From assembly GCF_008107625.1 (NCBI RefSeq), contig NZ_SDKK01000010.1:1-64000 (forward strand): 64,000 nt of DNA, in the 5' to 3' direction. Every line of letters begins with the position of its first letter. Within the stretch, counting starts at the first letter, position 1. Made by a program: the position numbers and the translations under genes. Below are positions 36,601-45,007 of this stretch, one piece after another. Origin of the DNA: Zoogloea oleivorans. Lineage in GTDB: Bacteria; Pseudomonadota; Gammaproteobacteria; Burkholderiales; Rhodocyclaceae. The notes below the pieces were generated by a model. It was not told where the DNA came from, made no database searches, and was given only the letters and a program-made list of their open reading frames with translations.

Positions 36601-37270
36601 CCTGGCCCGGGCCCTGGGCAGACGCGTGCGGCATACCCGCGGTGCCGACGACATCGGCGTGCTGACCCACGCCTTCCACTGCTGGACCCTCGCCTTGCTC
36701 GGCCGCCACCACGAGGCCCGGGCCTCGGCCGAAGCAGGCCTGGAAAGGGCCCGCAGCGCTGGCAACACCCACTCCCTGTGCTTCATGTTGACCTTTACCG
36801 CCGCCATGCACTGGACCGCCCGGGACGACCAGGCTGTACTCGAACATGCCGGCCTGGCAACACGCCTCGCCCGCCGCCACGGTTTTCCCCTGTGGCACAG
36901 CATGAATGCGCTGTTCAGCCTGTGGGCCCAGGCCCACCAGGGCAAGCTGCAGGGCATTGCACCCGCACTCGATGCCGTCGGCACTCTCCAGCAGGCCTAC
37001 CGCTCCGGCACAAGCACCGCCCGCTGGGTTCTGGCCGATACCCTGCTCACCCTCCGGCGCACCGATGAGGCCGCCGCCCTGCTTCGCGTCGTCACCGAAG
37101 ACGTGGAACGCTACCAGGACTATTACTGCGAATCCGCCATCCTCGGCCTGCAAGCCCGCTGCGAAGACGCAGCCGGCCGGAGCGGTACCGCCCTGCGCAG
37201 GCGCGCCCGGGCGCTGGCCGAGCTCCAGGGCGCGCACGGCCTGCTCCACAGCACCTGGCTCACCCCCTGA
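33674..37270 (+). CDS. SARP-type transcriptional regulator with cyclase-like, AAA and TPR-like regions
   Basis: About 1198 residues. The N-terminus is a SARP winged helix (RKGWALLAYMAMHRDRWLQR, SLADLLWPDLPREAALTNLR) followed by a BTAD helical domain (to about 250). Residues about 270-430 look like a degenerate class III nucleotide-cyclase domain (LAPAGTGFLLGFGFA, LCIGIGFGPVV), without the usual metal Asp pair. An AAA ATPase follows: P-loop GEAGVGKTAL near 491 and Walker B LLIVDDLHWAD near 592; the C-terminal 450 residues are TPR-like helices. This is the AfsR/LuxR-MalT-style signal-integrating layout. The ATG at 33674 is the only sensible start, with a weak ribosome site. It probably controls the next three genes. 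Confidence 0.87.
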   Translation: MSVHDLCLHLQLIGPPQLQRAGQDVTTDITYRKGWALLAYMAMHRDRWLQRTSLADLLWPDLPREAALTNLRQVLNNLRRVVQTGLPATPLGCERERIGLFTTPEFRIDLDEFCEHRALAVAQGKPEAMAWLLNEFAPRSAHLLDEFLQGIHLPGCPAFDDWLDTTRSHLGRVRRQLLAHLCTAQAAAGQDAIALVTASRLCDLDPLDETAAMRLAGLRMNSGDRRGAILALQTLERQLAAELGTRPGPEFQQQLRQWQSNAADATAGAAPQGSSKIPTITGPQLEPGWGAVLYVLCSAENATQEGLEQDAQHLLEVHQRAAALARRLDGRLLAPAGTGFLLGFGFAAAQEGSALRSALAARELMSADAGTAPLCIGIGFGPVVRSTSGLLGPLPEQARRLARQARHGQILANQALRGPCGVTPLIRWQDSGADADALLLEWHTPLENPCHDALTAWGSRPLAGRSKPLQQLRQAWRRAEAGHPQWVVLQGEAGVGKTALAMALGQALREEGQHVHAWRCDLSHQHEPFASVRRGVELSLTDLADVAAQAACTLIALLETPAAEEAAGTHARNVLQAAFDVLDGMCAHAPILLIVDDLHWADQATRDLLAGYAGQFGAQTVMLLTTARKDSAIEYAGTAPLIIELEGLPARDAYRMLRQLDTKGRLGTHQRERIIASSGGIPLFIERLALAGQEEGALPLLSVHELLQLELNRLGPFREVLQLAAVIGQEFRVDLLARILPNQNIPAVLHLAATHRLILDTGNPEIGIFRHALIRDAAYASLLDSQRRTRHADVAAELARQPDANPAERAFHHEAAHQWHAALEAWRLAGQAASALECSSDALLHFELALHIARTPEHSLMDQAPALGLAAGHAAMQCQGYGSTHAHGLFQAIHDEMAALPAPTPAQRTTLFEALAGLYMGSGSQGRNQGLLIAQRLNHLADGPAQRLMACFALGNSLFWRGRFKDALAAQEEGIALARALGRRVRHTRGADDIGVLTHAFHCWTLALLGRHHEARASAEAGLERARSAGNTHSLCFMLTFTAAMHWTARDDQAVLEHAGLATRLARRHGFPLWHSMNALFSLWAQAHQGKLQGIAPALDAVGTLQQAYRSGTSTARWVLADTLLTLRRTDEAAALLRVVTEDVERYQDYYCESAILGLQARCEDAAGRSGTALRRRARALAELQGAHGLLHSTWLTP

Positions 37271-37315
37271 ACCCAGTTCGGGTATCGCGCGCCCAGCCAA
37301 CCGGCGTGCGGCGGC

Positions 37316-37347
37316 CTTACGAGCCTCTTACGCAATGTCAATAGCAT
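37316..37347 (+). promoter_or_regulatory. Putative SARP operator: 11-bp direct repeats and -10
   Basis: CTTACG occurs at 37316-37321 and exactly 11 bp on at 37327-37332, with a weaker third copy (CGTGCG) at 37305. A TAGCAT -10-like hexamer follows at 37342-37347, 9 bp after the repeat. SARP regulators typically bind direct repeats spaced by 11 bp just upstream of the -10, and a SARP gene ends 45 bp before this site. Confidence 0.5.
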
Positions 37348-37379
37348 TACCTCGTCACCCACACCCACGAGGATCCATC

Positions 37380-37880
37380 ATGAGCTACACCCCAAACCCC
37401 CCCTTTGAATACATCTGGGGCGCCCCCGATTTCGAGCGTTTTACCCGCTTCCTCATTGCCGAATTCAACAGCGAGAACCTGGAAGCCCTGCTTTACCTCC
37501 AGTACCTGGAAATGCTCGACGACGCGATCACCGAGCATCACGCCAACTACTTCTGGTACCGCTACATCGCCGACCAACCGGGCGTTCCCCACGCTTCCGT
37601 CAACATTCCCAATATCACCATCAAAGCCATCAGCGACTTCACGGCCTTCGCCAACAATGCCCCGGTACGCAACAGCCTGATGATCTCCATCGGCCTGAAC
37701 CTGCGAGAGCCCTTCGCGCGCTACCAGATTAAGTACGGCACCCCGGACGCCCTGCTGCCCGCCCAGCCCATGACCCGGAAAGGCCTGCTGGCAGCCTACA
37801 ACCACTGCCTGATGCTGCAAGGCAAAAAAGCCTTCCACGAAGACACGCCGTACAAGATGCCGATCCGGGATCCCCGCTGA
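37380..37880 (+). CDS. Protein with RGS-like domain
   Basis: 166 residues. The segment from about residue 16 (DFERFTRFLIAEFNSENLEA) matches the first signature of the RGS fold (F..FL..E...EN), and later blocks (YFWYRYIADQP, VNIPNITIKAISDF, LREPFARYQIK) fall where RGS proteins have their Y..FI, VN and terminal FL helices. RGS domains activate eukaryotic Galpha GTPases, which bacteria lack, so a partner is unknown; the resemblance is from reading, not a profile search. GAGGA lies 7 bases before the ATG. It begins a three-gene run behind the SARP-type regulator, 46 bp before the next gene. Confidence 0.6.
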   Translation: MSYTPNPPFEYIWGAPDFERFTRFLIAEFNSENLEALLYLQYLEMLDDAITEHHANYFWYRYIADQPGVPHASVNIPNITIKAISDFTAFANNAPVRNSLMISIGLNLREPFARYQIKYGTPDALLPAQPMTRKGLLAAYNHCLMLQGKKAFHEDTPYKMPIRDPR

Positions 37881-37926
37881 CCCCCGCACCCACACCCGTA
37901 CTCCACATTCCAGAAAGGTACCTGCC

Positions 37927-39759
37927 ATGACAGATCCCATTTCCATGACCGACTACGCCATCAACATCGACGGCACCCCCTACAACATGCTCAAGGTTCC
38001 CGGCCAGGCCACTCCGGTCGTGGTCGAAGAGCGTGCCAGAATCCTGAGAAACATCGACCTCGATGCCGTCATCAATGGCCTGTCCCAATCAGCCGATCTC
38101 ATCTACCTGGCCCACAACGCCGTAGCCGGCTTCGGCGACCTTCGGGCCGGTACCGTCAAGCTCCACGACGACTTTCTCCGGCTGGGCATCGACACCAATC
38201 TCCTGCTCAACAGGATCGACTCCACCGGCGGCACCATCATCAACAAGCTCACCTGGACCTTCACCTTCCTGACCCAGTACCGGGAAGCCCAGGCCCTGGA
38301 CTTCCTGGCCATGTGCGGCAAGGAAGCCGCGGCCCTGGCGGCCCAATCCCATGAGCTGTCCAAGCGCTACGACACGGCCGGCGACGATGCCATCCAGATT
38401 CTCCGCTCCACCTACGAACGCCAGCACCTGGAGACCGAGAAAAAGAAACAGCTCGAAACCCAGACCAACGATCTCGAAGCCAAGACTGCGCGGGCAACAA
38501 CCCTGGTGAAGCAGCTCGGAACCCAGAAGAAGCGCCTGAAATCCCTCTACATGGAAGCCAAAAGAAAGTCGGAATCCGCCGAACAGCGGGCGTTCATGCT
38601 GGCCATCACCAGCGCCGTGATGAAGCCCATCGCCGACGGCATCGGCGCCTTTGGCGCGGTCTATTCCGGCGGCGCCCTGGCCGGGGTGGCCAAGAACATC
38701 ATGGCACCGCCCCTCGAACCCATGGAGCCCGCCAACGATCCCGCCCTGAAAAAAAAGGAAGAAGAGCTGGAGCAACAAACCGAAGTGCTGAAGCAGAGCG
38801 AATCCGAGGCCGCCACCCAGGAAGCCGCCGCCACCAAGGCCAGCACGGAAAAGAACGACAAGGAAGCCCGCGCCAGCGAACTGGCCGAGAAGACACGCGA
38901 GGCCGAGACCAAGCTCAAGGCCGCCCAGGACGACGCAGAGAAAGCCAAGTTCAAGGCCAGCCTGGAAACCCGCAAGGCCGAAGAGAAACAAGCCGCCACC
39001 GATGCCGCAGCAGCCCGCCAGCGGGCAGAAAAAGCCGCCGCCGAACTGGAAGCCGCCCGCAAGAAACAGGAACTCGCCAAGGCCTCGGTGGATGCCCTCC
39101 AGAAAAGCCTGAGTGCCGCCTCCGAAAAACTGCAGCACATGGCCAACGACTACAACGCGGTGGCCGCACAGTACGCCACGGAACGCACCAGCTACCTCAA
39201 ACTGATCATGCAAAAGGAGGACATGGAAGCCGACACCCTGGCGTGCATCCAGGAATACGCCGTGCGGATGAAGAACATCTCCACCGACGTCAACAACATA
39301 GACCTGGCCTGCACCAGCCTCTTCCAGGCCATCGGTGCGCTCAAGCAGGTCGCCGTCAGCCTGCGCCTGGCGGCGGCCTTCTGGGCCAACATGGCCGACG
39401 CCTGCTCAGCACTTGCCGACAACGATCTGACATCCCTGATCAAGACCGTCGCCAACCTGGAAAAAGAGATGCGCAAAGACTTCTACACCAGCGATCTCTT
39501 CAAGGAACAGACCATCCGTTACTTTGCCGCGTGGGTCGGAATCCGGGCCGTGGCCAACGATTATGCCGAGCAGGCCAGCATGATCGTCACGCGCACCGCC
39601 GATGACTTCAGCAAGAACCTGGACGGTGCCGAAGCCCGGGCCCTGGCGGTGAAACTGGGCGGCGAAGTCCTCGACAAGACAACCAGCGCGCTCGAAACCA
39701 ACGCACGCCGCAAGCTGGACCTCGAAGAGGCCCTCAAGGACAAACGCGCCGCAGCCTGA
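37927..39759 (+). CDS. Coiled-coil protein resembling alpha-helical pore-forming toxin subunits
   Basis: 610 residues, no signal peptide. Helical N-terminal part (1-220) is followed by a hydrophobic hairpin-like stretch at about 221-260 (AFMLAITSAVMKPIADGIGA, AVYSGGALAGVAKNIMA), a long charged coiled coil at about 270-410 (Glu/Lys/Ala-rich), and a helical C-terminus with LAAAFWANMADACSAL. A hydrophobic hairpin inside long helices is the layout of ClyA, HBL/NHE and XaxA-type toxins, but I cannot assign a family. Its neighbours are an RGS-like protein and an exported coiled-coil protein. AAAGG stands 9 bases before the ATG. It might equally be a scaffold or phage-shock-like coiled coil. Confidence 0.75.
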   Translation: MTDPISMTDYAINIDGTPYNMLKVPGQATPVVVEERARILRNIDLDAVINGLSQSADLIYLAHNAVAGFGDLRAGTVKLHDDFLRLGIDTNLLLNRIDSTGGTIINKLTWTFTFLTQYREAQALDFLAMCGKEAAALAAQSHELSKRYDTAGDDAIQILRSTYERQHLETEKKKQLETQTNDLEAKTARATTLVKQLGTQKKRLKSLYMEAKRKSESAEQRAFMLAITSAVMKPIADGIGAFGAVYSGGALAGVAKNIMAPPLEPMEPANDPALKKKEEELEQQTEVLKQSESEAATQEAAATKASTEKNDKEARASELAEKTREAETKLKAAQDDAEKAKFKASLETRKAEEKQAATDAAAARQRAEKAAAELEAARKKQELAKASVDALQKSLSAASEKLQHMANDYNAVAAQYATERTSYLKLIMQKEDMEADTLACIQEYAVRMKNISTDVNNIDLACTSLFQAIGALKQVAVSLRLAAAFWANMADACSALADNDLTSLIKTVANLEKEMRKDFYTSDLFKEQTIRYFAAWVGIRAVANDYAEQASMIVTRTADDFSKNLDGAEARALAVKLGGEVLDKTTSALETNARRKLDLEEALKDKRAAA

Positions 39760-39835
39760 AGCCCACCCTAGTCCCTCCACCGGGAACCACGACCCCCTGT
39801 GGCGTGGTTCCCGGCCGTCAAGGACCACCAAGACA

Positions 39836-40828
39836 ATGCACACACCACGCCTAAAACACCACTTCGCCGCCCTGGCACTGACACTGAGCCTGGGCACTCC
39901 GGCAACAGCCCGGGCAGCCGTGATCGATGAACGGACTTTCGGGCCGGCGCTCATTACCTATCTGCAGGAAGGCCGCCTTGCCGAAGCCAGCGACGAACTG
40001 ACCCGCTTGTCGCAATTCATGGACCAGACCCATTCCGACGTGTCGGACTACATCCAGCACGCACGCCAGTACCACGAAGGCTGCGCCACCCGGGTGGCCG
40101 GCCTGGAAATCCGGATCGGGGATCTCGGGGCAAAACTGCAGGAACTCGACCAGCGCATCCGCGACGCCGAGCAGGAATCCGCTGCACTGCTCAAATCCCG
40201 GGACACCCTGAACGGGCGCACCGCCCGCCTGCAGGAACTCGTCAGCAAGGCGCTGGCTGCCATGGAAGACTACCAGCACCACCAGGCCCTGCTGCGCGAC
40301 TACTGGTGGGTGCCGGGCTATGGCCAGTACCTGGAGATCAAGGTCAAGCTCGACCACCCGGCCCAGACCGGCCTGGCGAAAGAAGCCGCCACCAACGGAG
40401 CCACCCTCAAGGCCACCCTGGAAGACCGGGAGAAGAACCGGCAACTGATCTCCGCCCTCCGCGAACACCTGGCCGAAAACACCGAGCGACGCAAAGCCCT
40501 GGAGGCGATCGCAACGGAAAGCAAGGCCCTGAACACCCTCTACCGGCAACGGGTGAACCAGCTGACACAGCTCGAACTCCACCTGGACAGGGAAGACAAT
40601 CAGGTACTCCTGCGCCTGCGCGAGGACGCCCTCGGACTGGCCCAGTTCATCAACGCCTCCGGCGGCGGAAAACAGTTCCAGCGCGACGATCTGTACCGTG
40701 AAAAGGGCACCGAACTGCTCCGGGACATCGGCCCCACCCTGGGTGAAACGCTTGGCCTCCTGGACACCTCGCGCCACCACTTCGACGACATCAAGGCCAA
40801 ACTCGACGGTCTGAGTTGCGATCGCTAA
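39836..40828 (+). CDS. Exported coiled-coil protein, partner of the coiled-coil/toxin-like protein
   Basis: 330 residues. A signal peptide (about 1-28, HFAALALTLSLGTPATARAA) is followed by nearly continuous helix with two coiled-coil blocks (about 70-150 and 190-270). Between them sits an aromatic, proline-containing loop DYWWVPGYGQYLEIKVKL near residue 155, reminiscent of a short membrane- or tip-interacting segment between helices. No family recognised. It follows the 610-residue gene by 76 bp on the same strand, and both have related helical layouts, so a two-part secreted complex is plausible. Confidence 0.72.
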   Translation: MHTPRLKHHFAALALTLSLGTPATARAAVIDERTFGPALITYLQEGRLAEASDELTRLSQFMDQTHSDVSDYIQHARQYHEGCATRVAGLEIRIGDLGAKLQELDQRIRDAEQESAALLKSRDTLNGRTARLQELVSKALAAMEDYQHHQALLRDYWWVPGYGQYLEIKVKLDHPAQTGLAKEAATNGATLKATLEDREKNRQLISALREHLAENTERRKALEAIATESKALNTLYRQRVNQLTQLELHLDREDNQVLLRLREDALGLAQFINASGGGKQFQRDDLYREKGTELLRDIGPTLGETLGLLDTSRHHFDDIKAKLDGLSCDR

Positions 40829-40883
40829 CCCGGCCGCCGAGTTCTCACTACAGCGTCATCGACACCCCGCGGTCGCCCGCCGA

Positions 40884-43463
<2,580 letters not shown>

Positions 43464-43493
43464 AAGGCCTCCGGATTTTTGTCTGAGACCTAC

Positions 43494-43519
43494 ATGGGGG
43501 AGCGGGGGAAAACTTCAAG
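43494..43519 (-). promoter_or_regulatory. Sigma-32 heat-shock promoter of clpB
   Basis: Read leftward: CTTGAA (43519-43514), 14-bp spacer, CCCCAT (43499-43494) followed by GT. This matches the sigma-32 consensus CTTGAAA-N11-15-CCCCATNT and stands 31 bp ahead of the clpB start. Confidence 0.85.
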
Positions 43520-43559
43520 ACCGGATCCGGAAAAGCCTGCCCCGCCCGCGGTTGTGCGC

Positions 43560-44921
43560 CTAACGCTCCCGCCCTGCTTCCTGCCAGGCCTTGCGGACCG
43601 GCGACAGCAGGTATTCCATCACCGTGCGGTCGCCCTGATGGATTTCGGTGACCAGTTGCATGCCCGCGGAGAGGCGCATCTGCCGGCCGTCGGTGTCGAG
43701 GTGCTGGGTGTCGAGATGGACAATGGCCTTGTAGCGCAGGCTGCGCGGGTCGGCCGGATCGCCAGGGCGGCGCTCGGAGGTGGCGCCCTCCCCGGCGTCG
43801 GGGCCAACCTGGAGCACCGTGCCGTCGAGCATGCCGTATTTCTGAAAGGGATAGGCCGACAGCTTGACCTTGACCCGCTGGCCGGGATGGACAAAGCCGA
43901 TGTCCTCGTTGCGGATCAGCACCTCCGCCTGCAGCGGTTCGTTTTCCGGCACCAGCGACATCAGCACGGTGCCGGGCGACACCACGGCCCCCGGCGCATG
44001 CACGGCAAGGTCCTTGACGATGCCGGACTCGGGCGCCCGCAACACCAGCAGGCCCGACTTGTGTTCGTTCTTTTCGAGTTCGGCGCGCAGCTTCTGCAGG
44101 CGCGACTCAAGCTCGACGCGGTCTCTCTGCAGCTCGCTGTGGTAGCCGGAGGTGATCTGGGCTGTCTTGCGCGCACTGGCGGAAATCATCGACTGCAGGC
44201 TCGCGACGGTGGCCTCCTGGGCGCGAAGGTCGCGCTCCTTCTCGATCCGGTCGCGTTGCTTTTCCTCGACGGCAATGGGACTCAGGAAGCCGTCCTTGCC
44301 GAGCCTTGCATAGGCATCGGCGCTTTTGCGATAGCTGGGCACGGTGTCCTGCAGCTTGCGCTGAATTTCTTCGGCAGCCTGCAGTTCGTGACGGGCCTTG
44401 TCCAGTGCAGCCTGCTCCTGGGCCAGGGTGTCGAGGTAACTCTGGCGATGGGCAATATGCTGCTGGACAACCTGGGTGAACAAGCCGGGGGGATCGCCGA
44501 TTTCAGCGCGCACCGGACGACCGGCGAGTTCGGCATCGATACGGCGCAACTGCAGGCGCACGAGGTCGAATTCGTTGCGGATCGCCCGCGCGTCGGATTC
44601 GGTAGGCACCGCATCCATGCGCACCACCACCTCTCCGCGACGCACCGACTGGCCGTCGTGAACGAGGATTTCCTGGACGATGCCGGCATCCGCCGGCTGC
44701 ACGATCTTGACGTAAGTCAGCGGAATCAGCCGCCCTTCGGCCGAGGCGACGATATCCAGCCGGCCAAATACTGCCCACACCAGCAGCACCGCAAAAAGCA
44801 CGACGACGGTGTACAGCACCAAGCGCGGCAGCCGCGCCGGCGGGCTCTCCTGGATGGACAGCAGACCCGGTGCAAAATCGAGGGCATCGCGGGAAAGGGG
44901 CTTGATACTTGCGGTATTCAT
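43560..44921 (-). CDS. Type I secretion membrane fusion protein, HlyD family
   Basis: 453 residues. A single membrane anchor at about 32-53 (LVLYTVVVLFAVLLVWAVFG), a lipoyl half-motif (VQPADAGIVQEILVHDGQSV), a long periplasmic coiled-coil hairpin (about 130-290), a second lipoyl half (VLRAPESGIVKDLAVHAPGA) and the C-terminal beta domain (SPVRKAWQEAGRER end). It bridges the ABC exporter and a TolC-like channel for one-step secretion. It is the last gene of the locus, after the RTX protein gene; no outer-membrane channel is encoded here, so a genomic TolC probably serves. Confidence 0.92.
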   Translation of the reverse strand: MNTASIKPLSRDALDFAPGLLSIQESPPARLPRLVLYTVVVLFAVLLVWAVFGRLDIVASAEGRLIPLTYVKIVQPADAGIVQEILVHDGQSVRRGEVVVRMDAVPTESDARAIRNEFDLVRLQLRRIDAELAGRPVRAEIGDPPGLFTQVVQQHIAHRQSYLDTLAQEQAALDKARHELQAAEEIQRKLQDTVPSYRKSADAYARLGKDGFLSPIAVEEKQRDRIEKERDLRAQEATVASLQSMISASARKTAQITSGYHSELQRDRVELESRLQKLRAELEKNEHKSGLLVLRAPESGIVKDLAVHAPGAVVSPGTVLMSLVPENEPLQAEVLIRNEDIGFVHPGQRVKVKLSAYPFQKYGMLDGTVLQVGPDAGEGATSERRPGDPADPRSLRYKAIVHLDTQHLDTDGRQMRLSAGMQLVTEIHQGDRTVMEYLLSPVRKAWQEAGRER

Positions 44922-44953
44922 TCAACGTCAATCCATGGGACGGGCAAAGCCCG

Positions 44954-44995
44954 GCGGGCCGGCACAGGGGGAAATCCCCGCCCATGCCGGCCCGC
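44954..44995 (-). terminator. Strong hairpin between the RTX and hlyD genes (attenuator-like)
   Basis: GCGGGCCGGCA (44954-44964) and TGCCGGCCCGC (44985-44995) form an 11-bp perfect stem with an inner GGGG/CCCC stem, 12 bases after the RTX stop codon. No T-run follows, so it may stabilise the RTX mRNA or partly attenuate reading into hlyD. Confidence 0.55.
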
Positions 44996-45007
44996 TTGCT
45001 GCGTGGC

